A stretch of DNA of 64,000 nucleotides, taken from contig JAPOVP010000010.1 in assembly GCA_026708085.1 (NCBI GenBank), positions 1 to 64,000 of the forward strand, read 5' to 3'. Positions 36,494 to 45,478 of this stretch are shown here, in pieces. The stretch comes from Caldilineaceae bacterium (GTDB lineage Bacteria > Chloroflexota > Anaerolineae > Caldilineales > Caldilineaceae). Every line of letters starts with the position of its first letter. The first letter of the stretch is position 1. The position numbers and the translations under genes are program-made. The notes under the pieces are model-generated. The model worked only from the letters and a program-made list of their open reading frames with translations, was not told the origin of the DNA and searched no databases.

Positions 36494-37348
36494 TCACGAA
36501 GTCCAGGCGGCATCATCGCCAAGCACCGACTCAAGATACGCCCGGCTCATCCTCGCCGCCTCTCGCGCCGCCCGCGGCGCCCGCGGCGTTCCATCCAGTT
36601 CGACGTTGACCCAACCGTCAAAGCCGCCGTTCTCCGCCAGTATGGCGAAGATCTCCGGCATCGGCAGGATGCCATTTCCGATCGGTTCGTAGTTCACATA
36701 ACCGCTGCGGTCAATCTCCTTGCCTTCGGCATCCCGCTCGTAGCTGCCGTTCCAGTCCTTCAGATGGACATGGACGATCCGGTCCCGGTACGTGCGCATC
36801 ACCTCCAGAATGTCGCTGCCTCCCTTGGCGATCTGCCCCGTATCCGGCGCAAATCCGATCAACGATGCATCCACCAGCCCTAGGATCGTGTCGATATCTT
36901 CCCGAGTCTCGATTGCCGTCCCTGTATGCGGGTGCAGCCCCGCCGCCAGTCCGTTCCCATGGCAATACGCTCCAATCTGATTCAGCGCATCGGCCAGTCG
37001 CCGGAACTGGTCCTGCGTATAACCGTCTGCAGGCCGCGGACCCGCCTGCAGCACCAGCGTCTCGCCGCCGGGCAGCGCACGTAGCGCGTCAGCCTCCCGC
37101 TGGGCACTCTCCAGATCGGCAGCTGCCGTATCCGGGTTAATCCACTCCTTGTAGCAATACGCCGCAGCGGTTGGAATGCCGAAACTGTCTACCAGACTGC
37201 GGTATCCGCCCGCCCTGCTCTCTTCGAGTTCGAGAATCTTGAACGCGAAAGTCTCAAAGCCCTGATAGCCCAGTTCGGCAGTCTCGCGATACGCCTGCTC
37301 TACATCCCCCGGGATTCCCCACGTGATTCCAGTATGGCCAATCTTCAT
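36494..37348 (-). CDS. Sugar phosphate isomerase/epimerase-like TIM barrel 1
   Basis: 284 residues of the xylose-isomerase-like (IolE/IolI type) barrel. It opens MKIGHTGITWGIP and contains GLAAGLHPHTGTAIET, IGFAPDTGQIAKGG, RIVHVHLKDWNG and WVNVELDGTPRAP, which carry the metal-binding His, Asp and Glu residues of the fold. Typical reactions are epimerisation or dehydration of inosose or keto-sugars. GGAGAGG precedes the ATG. It is 57 bases downstream of an SDR gene, and a distantly related barrel is encoded at 39395. Confidence 0.88.
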   Translation of the reverse strand: MKIGHTGITWGIPGDVEQAYRETAELGYQGFETFAFKILELEESRAGGYRSLVDSFGIPTAAAYCYKEWINPDTAAADLESAQREADALRALPGGETLVLQAGPRPADGYTQDQFRRLADALNQIGAYCHGNGLAAGLHPHTGTAIETREDIDTILGLVDASLIGFAPDTGQIAKGGSDILEVMRTYRDRIVHVHLKDWNGSYERDAEGKEIDRSGYVNYEPIGNGILPMPEIFAILAENGGFDGWVNVELDGTPRAPRAAREAARMSRAYLESVLGDDAAWTS

Positions 37349-37405
37349 GGTCCTCTCCTCACAATAAATGCCCGGCTGTAACGCTGGCCGCCTGCCGCCG
37401 GCGTC

Positions 37406-38164
37406 CTACATGATGCGAAATCCACCGTCCACGTACAGAGACTGCCCCGTCACGTAGCTTGCCTTGTCTGAAGCCAGAAAAGCAGCCACCTGCCCAATTT
37501 CATCCGGCTCGCCGGCGCGTTTGAGAGCAATTTTCTCCAGTACAATCGGCAGGATCTCAGGATCCTTCATCACCCAGCTGGTCATGTCAGTGTCGATCAG
37601 TCCCGGGTTGATACAGTTCACGCGGATATTGTGCTCGGCCAGTTCGACCGCCAGATTCGCGGTCAGCGCCTCAACCGCCCGTTTACTCGGCGCATAATGA
37701 GCCCGCCCCGGCAACACCATCCCCGCCTGCACCGAGCCGATGTTGACTATCGCGCCGCCCTTACCACTGGCTACCATGTGACGGACCGCCGCCTGCGCAC
37801 ACAGAAACTCACCCCGGAGATTGATGTTGGTCACACGCTCCCACTCCTCCGGCGCAATATCCAGAAAGGGAACTATCGACTCCACGCCGGCGTTGTTCAC
37901 CAGAATATCCAGCCCGCCCAACTCCGCTACCACTCGGTCCACCATTGCCTGGACCTGGTCCGGCTGGGCAACATCGGCCATAGCCAACACCGCCCGACCA
38001 CCTGAATCGCGAACCTCCTGAGCTACCGCCTCGGCCTGTTCTGCTCCCTCCACATCGTTGACGGCCACGTCGGCCCCCTCCGCCGCCATCGCCAGGCAGA
38101 TGCCTCGCCCTATCCCGCGGCGACCACCGGTTACCAGCGCAACCTTCCCTTGCAGAATTCCCAT
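37406..38164 (-). CDS. Short-chain dehydrogenase/reductase (FabG-like)
   Basis: 252 residues, classical SDR size. The cofactor loop TGGRRGIG is at residues 12-19 and NNAG at 90-93. The catalytic Ser is near 144 (NIGSVQAG), and Tyr157 and Lys161 lie in YAPSK. Although FabG-like, it is not near fatty-acid synthesis genes. It is two bases downstream of a Gfo/Idh/MocA gene and among sugar enzymes, so a sugar-alcohol dehydrogenase is more likely. AAGGAG overlaps the end of the upstream gene, consistent with coupled translation. Confidence 0.9.
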   Translation of the reverse strand: MGILQGKVALVTGGRRGIGRGICLAMAAEGADVAVNDVEGAEQAEAVAQEVRDSGGRAVLAMADVAQPDQVQAMVDRVVAELGGLDILVNNAGVESIVPFLDIAPEEWERVTNINLRGEFLCAQAAVRHMVASGKGGAIVNIGSVQAGMVLPGRAHYAPSKRAVEALTANLAVELAEHNIRVNCINPGLIDTDMTSWVMKDPEILPIVLEKIALKRAGEPDEIGQVAAFLASDKASYVTGQSLYVDGGFRIM

Positions 38165-38166
38165 CT

Positions 38167-39354
38167 CTACGCTCCTTTTCCCTTTTCGGTTTCAGACCTG
38201 TCACGCCATCTTTCGCGCACATTCGGCGAAACGTAGCGCCCCGTTTCATCGCCCTGCGGCGGGAAATCTCCTGTATCGCACATCGCCAGAAACGGATTGT
38301 CACGCGCCTCAACCGGAAACTTGATGACCGAGCGGCGCCGCGCCGACTCATAAATGCCGATCATCACCTCTGTGACCTTGCGGCCGTTCTCGCCGTCCAA
38401 TGGATGTGGTGCTCCCGTCTCAATCGTCTCGATCAAATCCTTGACCTCAAGCCCAATTGCGCTCACTGGAGCCGGCCATTCAATCTCTATGTCCTCGATT
38501 TCGCCGCCCCGAAAGATGCGCACCGCAGGCGTCGACTGGAGATCAGCGATTTTGAATACGTCGCCGTAAAGTTCCAGTCTGCCCTCATCGCCGTGAATGA
38601 TGAAATGGTGGTAGCGATGCATCTCATCGTTCCAGCTTGGGTCCAGCGAATGCTGCCGCCTGATCCTGCCATCGAATGCGGGCGAGCGTGCCATCCAGCC
38701 CCAGACCATGCTGGCCCTTACCTGGTTCGTGAACGCCAGGAAGGCAATTCCCGCGTTTTCGCAGCGGTGGCCGTAGTATTCATAGCCTTCACGTCCGTCC
38801 ACCTGTCCCAACAGGTGGTCAACGTCCGGGTCTCCCAACAGTGCCAGCAGCATATGAATAGTGTGCGTCCCGTCCGTCATCAGGCAGCCGGCCTTGAGCG
38901 AAGCCTCAGCGGAGACCACGCGTCCGATAGCACCGTCGGCAATCAGTTGGCGGGCGCGCGCGTACTGGGGCATATAGTGGCGCTGGTGGCTGATCGTCAG
39001 CCGCGACCCGGACGCCCGGCACGCCGCCAGCATCTCGTCCGCCTCCGTCAGATCCATCGCCATCGGCTTTTCACACACGATCCCCTTCGTCCCCGCCTCT
39101 GCCGCAGCCACCACCATCTCACAGTGCAGCGCATCATGCGTCACCACCGACACCAGCTCCGGCTGAACTTCAGCCAGCATCTCCTTGTAGTCGGTGAACA
39201 ACCCCTCAGCGCCCGTCTCCTCGGCGAAAGCCTGCAGAGCGTCTTCGGAGATATCGGCCCCCGCCACGATCGGAATACCCAACTCCCTGTACGCCTCCAT
39301 GTGTCCCCGGGCCATGCGTCCGCACCCGATCACCGCCGCTCTGTAATCAGTCAT
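38167..39354 (-). CDS. Gfo/Idh/MocA family oxidoreductase
   Basis: 395 residues. The dinucleotide loop AVIGCGRMARGH is at residues 6-17 and the canonical catalytic motif is intact (CEKPMAMDLTEAD). The C-terminal domain follows the family pattern. The likely reaction is NAD(P)-dependent oxidation of a sugar or cyclitol. The start at 39354 has AGGGGA upstream; the frame continues 75 residues further without homology. It is tightly packed with the SDR (2 bases) and follows a TIM-barrel epimerase gene by 40 bases, forming a compact sugar-modification unit. Confidence 0.89.
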   Translation of the reverse strand: MTDYRAAVIGCGRMARGHMEAYRELGIPIVAGADISEDALQAFAEETGAEGLFTDYKEMLAEVQPELVSVVTHDALHCEMVVAAAEAGTKGIVCEKPMAMDLTEADEMLAACRASGSRLTISHQRHYMPQYARARQLIADGAIGRVVSAEASLKAGCLMTDGTHTIHMLLALLGDPDVDHLLGQVDGREGYEYYGHRCENAGIAFLAFTNQVRASMVWGWMARSPAFDGRIRRQHSLDPSWNDEMHRYHHFIIHGDEGRLELYGDVFKIADLQSTPAVRIFRGGEIEDIEIEWPAPVSAIGLEVKDLIETIETGAPHPLDGENGRKVTEVMIGIYESARRRSVIKFPVEARDNPFLAMCDTGDFPPQGDETGRYVSPNVRERWRDRSETEKGKGA

Positions 39355-39394
39355 TGGAGTTTCCCCTGTCGAAATCAGTAGTGCAATGCATGTT

Positions 39395-40399
39395 TCAACT
39401 ATGGTTCGCTGTGGTTGCCGCGCGCGCCACCGTCTCGTCTCGCAGCCGTTGCGCGTAGTCGACATTATACTGAAGCCGTCCCGGAATGACCGTCGCCCAA
39501 TCGATATCCTTACTCTCCTCAGGACGCGGATGGAGACCGGACCGCAACTGCTGCTCGCCCCGCCAAAGATGACGCACAAAGCGGGCCATTCGTGCCGGCG
39601 TCAGGTCGGTAAAGCTTCCGAGAAATGCCTCGTCATACATCGGAATCGGGATAAACCCCCCGCTGTCCTCAATGTTCAGATGGACATTCGGATTGGCCCG
39701 GTACAATATCTCAACGACCGCCGGCAGGTCGACCAGACCCCGCCCCAACGGCGCACCGCCCAGCCAGTTATACCCTTCCTCGGTGGGATAGACGCATGTG
39801 TCTTTGAAATGAGTCGTATGCACGTAAGGCGCCAGCGCCCGCGCCGCGTCAACCGGATCTTCGAGCAGCCCCAGTGCATTGGCCGTATCCAGGTTGACCT
39901 GGACGTGCTCCGAGTCGACCGCCTCAATGATGTTCACAAGCTCCAGCGAAGTCAGATCGACGTGCAGCTCCATCGTGATCATAACGTCGAACTCCGCAGC
40001 CATCAGGCTCAACGCCCGCAATACCTCGATCGTCAACTCGATCTGTTCCGCCAGTGTAGGCGCAGAAAACGTGCGCTCCTTGAGCAGACCAAAACAGGTA
40101 TTCAGAATCGGCGCATGCAACCTCCTCGCCAGCGCGAAAAGAGGCTTCCACTCAGCCACCATCTCGGCCACGGTCCGCCCGCTCTGACCGGGGTTGACAC
40201 CGGAGCCGGCCAGTTCAAGATACAGCCCGCGGGCCTCTGCCTCTTCCGACAGCCTGTCCACATAGGCATCGTCGCGCCCTTCCAGCAGCCTCGCCGAAAA
40301 ATGCAGGCCCTCCAAGCCGTGGGCCCTCGTCAATTCCAGGAGCTCCAGCGGATCAAGGCTTACAGCCTTCAGCGTCAGAGCGTCAAGACCAACTTTCAT
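39395..40399 (-). CDS. Sugar phosphate isomerase/epimerase-like TIM barrel 2
   Basis: 334 residues, xylose-isomerase-like barrel. It begins MKVGLDALTLKAVSLD and includes ITMELHVDLTSLELVN, VQVNLDTANALGLLED, VHTTHFKDTCVY and VHLNIEDSGGFIPIP, which supply the Glu, Asp, His and Glu metal ligands. It is longer than the barrel at 36494 and only distantly similar. AAAGGAG precedes the ATG. It lies between the FtsX-like permease gene and the Gfo/Idh/MocA gene on the same strand. Confidence 0.87.
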   Translation of the reverse strand: MKVGLDALTLKAVSLDPLELLELTRAHGLEGLHFSARLLEGRDDAYVDRLSEEAEARGLYLELAGSGVNPGQSGRTVAEMVAEWKPLFALARRLHAPILNTCFGLLKERTFSAPTLAEQIELTIEVLRALSLMAAEFDVMITMELHVDLTSLELVNIIEAVDSEHVQVNLDTANALGLLEDPVDAARALAPYVHTTHFKDTCVYPTEEGYNWLGGAPLGRGLVDLPAVVEILYRANPNVHLNIEDSGGFIPIPMYDEAFLGSFTDLTPARMARFVRHLWRGEQQLRSGLHPRPEESKDIDWATVIPGRLQYNVDYAQRLRDETVARAATTANHS

Positions 40400-40461
40400 G
40401 GGAACTCCTTTCTAGGTGACGGGTGACTGGGCACACCTTCACAAGCCTGCGCCGTTCAAAA

Positions 40462-43338
40462 CTATGCGAGCACTTCGCCCATCTTAACCGCCTGAAAAGT
40501 CTTCATCCGCACCAGCAACCACAACGTGCCGATCGCTGCCACCAAAACCATGGTCATCATCGCCATCACCAGCTGCGCTACATCGTCCCACGCGATCTGC
40601 ACGACAAACGGCGGGACCAGATCAGCCTGATCGTGCCCAATCTGGTAGAAGGGTATGAAAAGATAGCTGCTCAGAAGGCCCAGGTAGCTGCCCGCAGCAA
40701 TACCCACCGTCGTAACCGTCACCTGTTCGCCGCCAAGCGAAAAGACAAGCTGGCTTGTCGAAAGACCCATCGCCCGCAATATGCCCAGCTGGATAAATCG
40801 CTGCCGGAACGACAATGCCGAGTAAATCACCAATGCCAGCATACTCAGAATGGCTACGGCGATGAAGCCAACCGAAAGAAACCCGAACAACCCGACCCGC
40901 GCCGGCCTTGCCTGCGCCTCCGCCAGCTCCGAATGCGCATCCTCCATCGATATTATCCTGTAGCCAAGTTCGTCCAATGAACTTACCAGAAGTTCCGGAT
41001 CAATGGCCTCCTCCGTAGCCAGCCAGACCCTGTAAGGGACCTCATGGCCAATCAGAGAAAAAATGTAGTTGAGGTTGGCGACAAAGAACTCTCCGTCCTG
41101 CGGGTAGACTGTCGGAAACAACGCCATCGCCCCCACGATCTGAAAATCGAACGTCGCATTACTTGCTTGGACGAGCCCGCTCAGCGCGATTGTATCGCCA
41201 ATCTGTAGCCCGAGAGCGTCCAACATCGACTGGCTGACGATGACCCCGCTATACTCCAGCGCCAGCGCGTTCATAAGCGCGCCGAGCGAATCATTGGCAA
41301 AATCCGGCCGGAAATACGCCACCTCCGGAAACTGGCTGCGGTCGATGCCGAAAAGCCTGCCGCTTACCAGCCTGCCCCCCACGCGTGTGGAAACCGGGAA
41401 ATCTCCGATACGGGTCGCCGCCCGCACCCCCGGCGCCTGCCTGTGCTCGTCCACCGGTAGGTTGATCCAGACAAACTCCTCCTCCCCCTCTTCCACCGGT
41501 TTGCCGTCCTCCGAGGGAAGAATCCGCAGCGCCGCCCCTTCAGTTAATGTGACGTCCGCCCCCACTTCGTAGAAAATCCTCGCCACCAGGTTCGCGTCCA
41601 GTGTGCGTGCCATCGATGCTGTAAAAGTCCCAAGGCTTGTGGTCAGAATGAGCAGCAGCAGCAAGCTGGTATAAACCCTGCCCGTACGCGCCAGATTGTA
41701 GAATGCCAGCAACATCGAGATCCCGCCCAGCCGCGCCCACAGCATACTCAGTATCACTGCAATCATTGGGAAGAGACGGACAGCCACCAGCGCCACCGCC
41801 AGAATAAACAACGCCGGCGCCAGAAACAGCAGTGGATTGTCCAGCGGGTCCGCAGGAACATCCGCCTGCAGAAAGGCGATCCGTCCCTGTGTCCTCAGCA
41901 TGTAGTAGCCGTAACTCGCTACGCCCAGCAGCAGAAAGTCTACGTACGATCGTTCCCAGAATGAGCGGCGTTGCCGTCGGCTTATCTCCTGCTTGGCCTC
42001 GACAATCGCCAGCCGCGCCGCCCCCAAAGCCGGCAGCACAGTCGCGAACAGGGCGCCCCCAATAGCGACAACCGTATACGTCATGCTGGTCGTCGTCGCC
42101 TCGATCGGCAGCGGCGTCTGCGCCTCAAAGGTCATGAAGTAGCGTGTCCCGCCAATGAACTGCGCCACCAACTTACCCAATAGTGGGCCAACTGCCAGCG
42201 CAAAGATCCCGAGCGTAGCGCCCTGCAGCAGATAGATCGAAAAGACCTGACCGCTCGTCGCCCCCCGGCTCTTCAGGATCGAAATCTCTATCTGTTGCCG
42301 CTTGACCGTGCTGTCGGCGATCAGAACGATGAAGTAGAGTACAAGCCCTAAAATGGGGATGCTGAAAAGGAGCAGCAATATCGCCTGGGTCGAAGCCACC
42401 AGCCGGTATCGCCTCAGCGCGGACACCGGCGACAGTTCCAGATATGTCGTCGATATCCGGCTCTTGATCTGCCTGTCGACACGATTGACTCTGCCCAGGA
42501 ACCGGTCCACGTCCTCTGCGCGCACCGAGTCGCCGTCAACAACCTTATACCAGCCCACATCGGTCAACGCGTGCGGGACCCTCGCCCCGATCTCACTGAT
42601 ATAGGTGTTTTCAGGAACGAGGAAGACGTTTGCGAAGGAGAGTGGCGGCAAATGCCAGGGCGCGCCGCCTTCTGTGCGCGGAATCCAGATCCCAACAATA
42701 CGTATCGGAATCTCCAACCGCACAGTATTCCTGGTGGATGTGCGCGCGTTTGGATCGAAGAGAGTATACCCCTCCCCCACCTGCAGTCCGGCCTCCACCG
42801 CGAACGCCTCGCTGACAAGGACGTCGACGACCTCGTCACTGCTCCCTGCCGTGCTTCCCTGCGCGGGAAAATCTCCCTCGGCAACAGTTACGTACTCCTC
42901 GAGACGGTCGATAAAGCCCAGGTAGCCACGCAACAGAGGCTTGTCCCGCAGTTCATACTGCCCGTCACGCAGGGGATACACTTGGAAGAGATCGCTCTTG
43001 ACATAGTGCATGTCCGAACGGTGCGGCAGCCCCAGATCCTGGTTGTAGCGGGTCTCCATATACTGGTCCAGGGCCGCGTACGCATCCCAGTCAGCGCCTT
43101 CGACGCTGGAGCCCTTTACATAGTGATAAAAGAAGGAGAATGCGGAGCGGTTTGGGACGGTCTGCAGCTCATGCTGCAGCAGGGAGCGGTTGGCCGCGTC
43201 AGTGTACATCGGCGGCGCCGACGCCAGCGCCACCACCACGCTCCATCCTAGCAAAAGGCAAAGTGTCAGCACCGGCTCCGAACTGAAACGCCGGAGAGCA
43301 ATTCTCCAGAGACCAAGATAGCTGTAAATGGAACGCAT
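40462..43338 (-). CDS. Large FtsX-like ABC permease (MacB/LolE-type topology)
   Basis: 958 residues. An N-terminal membrane helix (VLTLCLLLGWSVVVALAS) is followed by a large extracytoplasmic domain. Then come two FtsX-like four-helix regions separated by a second extracytoplasmic domain (QRQQIEISILKSRGATSGQVFS-type loop, here VKRQQIEISILKSRGATSG, and FRQRFIQLGILRAMGLSTSQ). These loops are the usual contacts to an ATPase. Such permeases act as exporters or mechanotransmitters rather than importers. No ATPase gene adjoins it, and it follows CUT1 sugar permease genes by 38 bases. A paralogue starts at 63013. Confidence 0.88.
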   Translation of the reverse strand: MRSIYSYLGLWRIALRRFSSEPVLTLCLLLGWSVVVALASAPPMYTDAANRSLLQHELQTVPNRSAFSFFYHYVKGSSVEGADWDAYAALDQYMETRYNQDLGLPHRSDMHYVKSDLFQVYPLRDGQYELRDKPLLRGYLGFIDRLEEYVTVAEGDFPAQGSTAGSSDEVVDVLVSEAFAVEAGLQVGEGYTLFDPNARTSTRNTVRLEIPIRIVGIWIPRTEGGAPWHLPPLSFANVFLVPENTYISEIGARVPHALTDVGWYKVVDGDSVRAEDVDRFLGRVNRVDRQIKSRISTTYLELSPVSALRRYRLVASTQAILLLLFSIPILGLVLYFIVLIADSTVKRQQIEISILKSRGATSGQVFSIYLLQGATLGIFALAVGPLLGKLVAQFIGGTRYFMTFEAQTPLPIEATTTSMTYTVVAIGGALFATVLPALGAARLAIVEAKQEISRRQRRSFWERSYVDFLLLGVASYGYYMLRTQGRIAFLQADVPADPLDNPLLFLAPALFILAVALVAVRLFPMIAVILSMLWARLGGISMLLAFYNLARTGRVYTSLLLLLILTTSLGTFTASMARTLDANLVARIFYEVGADVTLTEGAALRILPSEDGKPVEEGEEEFVWINLPVDEHRQAPGVRAATRIGDFPVSTRVGGRLVSGRLFGIDRSQFPEVAYFRPDFANDSLGALMNALALEYSGVIVSQSMLDALGLQIGDTIALSGLVQASNATFDFQIVGAMALFPTVYPQDGEFFVANLNYIFSLIGHEVPYRVWLATEEAIDPELLVSSLDELGYRIISMEDAHSELAEAQARPARVGLFGFLSVGFIAVAILSMLALVIYSALSFRQRFIQLGILRAMGLSTSQLVFSLGGEQVTVTTVGIAAGSYLGLLSSYLFIPFYQIGHDQADLVPPFVVQIAWDDVAQLVMAMMTMVLVAAIGTLWLLVRMKTFQAVKMGEVLA

Positions 43339-43376
43339 CGAAATGTGCAGGAGAGATCGCAGCGCTCCCGTGCAGC

Positions 43377-44258
43377 TTACATCTTGATAGCGCCGGAGCT
43401 AAGCCCTTCGACGAACAGGCGGCTGGTAAAGGCGAACAGGATGATGAGAGGAATCGAAGCGATTACATAACCCGCCATCAGTGGACCCCAGATTGTGTAA
43501 AACTGGGTTCGGAACGCATACAGTCCGATGGTCAGCGTCATCAATTCGTTGCTACGGAGTGTAACTAGGGGCCAGATAACGTCGTTCCATGTGCTGAGAA
43601 CGTGCATGATTGCAACGACACCCAGAATCGACTGTGACAGTGGAATGCCAATGTGGCGGAATACCTGCAACTCGCTGGCGCCGTCGATCCTCGCCGCCTC
43701 GAACATCTCGCCCGGTAGAGCCTCGAAAAACTGGCGCAATATGAAGATGGCAAAAACCTGACCTCCAGCGATGTAAGGGGCGATCAATACCCAGCGGGTA
43801 TTCAGAAGACCGAGATCCTTAACCAGCAAAAAAGCCGGAATCAGGGTGAGTTCCCCCGGCACCATCAATAGGGCCAGCACCCCGAAAAAGAAGAGCTCCC
43901 GCCCTGGAAATGGATAGCGGGCAAAAGCCCACGCTGCGACCGCCGCCAGAATAACCATACCAACCACCGAGGTGCCGCTGGTGATTATGCTGTTGAGGAT
44001 ATAGCGGGAGACAATGCGCCAGGCTTCAAGATAGTTTTCGGGGTGGAGCGGCATCGTGACAGTGAACGGGTAATGATCGAACTGGTGGATGTCCTTGAAC
44101 GAAATGATAATCGTGATAATGAACGGCAGAAACATGAAAAACAGGAAGCCAAACAGTCCCAGATGGCGCCACCAGTCACCTGTGCGCCAAGCTCGGCGCC
44201 AGCCTTCTGTCAACGACATACGTTGGATCGGTTGCGGTTGCCCTTCCAGTACTGTCAT
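43377..44258 (-). CDS. CUT1-type sugar ABC permease, MalG-like
   Basis: 293 residues with about six membrane segments. It begins with a cytoplasmic tail, then LFGFLFFMFLPFIITIII. The EAA loop reads FEAARIDGASELQVFRHIGIPLSQ, read in two parts (FEAARIDGASELQ and VFRHIGIPLSQ). The C-terminus RLFVEGLSSGAIKM is typical of MalG-type subunits of carbohydrate importers. GGAG lies upstream of the ATG. It works with the permease at 44346 and the binding protein at 45479. No MsmX/MalK-type ATPase is encoded nearby, so a shared ATPase must be used. Confidence 0.93.
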   Translation of the reverse strand: MTVLEGQPQPIQRMSLTEGWRRAWRTGDWWRHLGLFGFLFFMFLPFIITIIISFKDIHQFDHYPFTVTMPLHPENYLEAWRIVSRYILNSIITSGTSVVGMVILAAVAAWAFARYPFPGRELFFFGVLALLMVPGELTLIPAFLLVKDLGLLNTRWVLIAPYIAGGQVFAIFILRQFFEALPGEMFEAARIDGASELQVFRHIGIPLSQSILGVVAIMHVLSTWNDVIWPLVTLRSNELMTLTIGLYAFRTQFYTIWGPLMAGYVIASIPLIILFAFTSRLFVEGLSSGAIKM

Positions 44259-44345
44259 CGATCAACGCTCCTGCCGGTCCAGTTTGACACGACCCTTACC
44301 TCTGGCCTGGTTGTCAGTAACTCCTGTTCACGTTCCGCTGACAAC

Positions 44346-45311
44346 TCAATAGTCTCCCGTCTTTAAGAATTTCACATTCAAGATCGTCATTCCCATAATC
44401 AGCACAAACAGGAACAAGGCGATTGCTGACGCATATCCCATCTTGTTCCACAAAAAGGCGTTGTTGTACATCCACAACCCCGGGACCACACTTGCCGTTC
44501 CCGGCCCGCCGGCCGTCATCACAAAGACCGCTACCCAGCCCTGCAAACCCCCAATCACGGCCAACACAATGATCAGCTTGAACTGACCGAGGATGAGGGG
44601 AATGTCGATCGCGAAGATACGCCGTAAACCGGAGCATCCGTCGACCAGAGAACTGTCAATGATCTCGTCCGAGATCCCCTGCAGGCCCGCCAGATAAATG
44701 AGCACCGTGACACCGCCCACCCACGGGAAACCCATGAACGTAACCGCGTAGAGCGCTGTCTTCGGGCTCCCCAGCCACGGCTGCTGCCAGTCCTCCAGCC
44801 CGACCCCCTCCAGGAACGCGTTCAACAAACCGTGCGTGCCGTCATAGATGAAATGCCACAGCAATAGAATGACGATGCCCGGCACAACCGCCGGCAGGAT
44901 GGTCAGGACGCGGTACGTGTACTTGTGTACATTACTGCGCAAATTGAAGATCAGTTCAGCCACGATGAAGGGAAACGTGACCGCACTGATCACCCGCCAT
45001 GAAGTAAGCAGACTCACATGGCGCAGCGATTTGAGGAAAATGTCGTCCTTGATGAAGAGCTTCTCGAAGTTACCCAAACCCAGGAACTCCGGCTGCAGAC
45101 CAATGTCCCACTTGAAAAAGGCCCGGTAGAGCCCCATGAAGGCCGGGTAATAATTGAAAGTCAGCAGCAGCGCAAATGTGGGGACCAGCATCAGGTAAAC
45201 AAAACGGTAGCGGTAGATGCGTTGCCCGAGCGTAGACTGCCTCTCCTGCGGCACGCGCACGTCTGCCATCGTGGCGTGTGACGCTGGCGCACGAATCTCT
45301 TCTGTTGTCAT
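44346..45311 (-). CDS. CUT1-type sugar ABC permease, MalF/UgpA-like
   Basis: 321 residues. After a 35-residue polar N-terminus comes YRFVYLMLVPTFALLLTFNY and further membrane segments. The EAA loop is IIDSSLVDGCSGLRRIFAID, with Ser-Ser where EAA is usual. It is paired with the MalG-like permease 87 bases downstream and the Tat-exported binding protein upstream. The substrate is a sugar or sugar derivative by family, not determined by sequence. Confidence 0.92.
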   Translation of the reverse strand: MTTEEIRAPASHATMADVRVPQERQSTLGQRIYRYRFVYLMLVPTFALLLTFNYYPAFMGLYRAFFKWDIGLQPEFLGLGNFEKLFIKDDIFLKSLRHVSLLTSWRVISAVTFPFIVAELIFNLRSNVHKYTYRVLTILPAVVPGIVILLLWHFIYDGTHGLLNAFLEGVGLEDWQQPWLGSPKTALYAVTFMGFPWVGGVTVLIYLAGLQGISDEIIDSSLVDGCSGLRRIFAIDIPLILGQFKLIIVLAVIGGLQGWVAVFVMTAGGPGTASVVPGLWMYNNAFLWNKMGYASAIALFLFVLIMGMTILNVKFLKTGDY

Positions 45312-45439
45312 TGCCCTATTCCCGTTCCTACACTGCAGGCGGGCTCCACGAGCCTATCCCCGTGGAACCCACCCACATCCAAAAGCTTCAAATCCTAAGT
45401 TTCTAGCTCCCGGCCAACTCCATCGGCACCCAGAAGTTC

Positions 45440-45470
45440 ACTAAAAACTAAAAACGAACAACTGAAAACT
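45440..45470. repeat. AAAACT-rich intergenic word
   Basis: ACTAAAAACTAAAAACG and AACTGAAAACT lie just outside the stop codon of the binding-protein gene. Compare 15215 and 29889. Confidence 0.55.
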
Positions 45471-45478
45471 AGCAACCA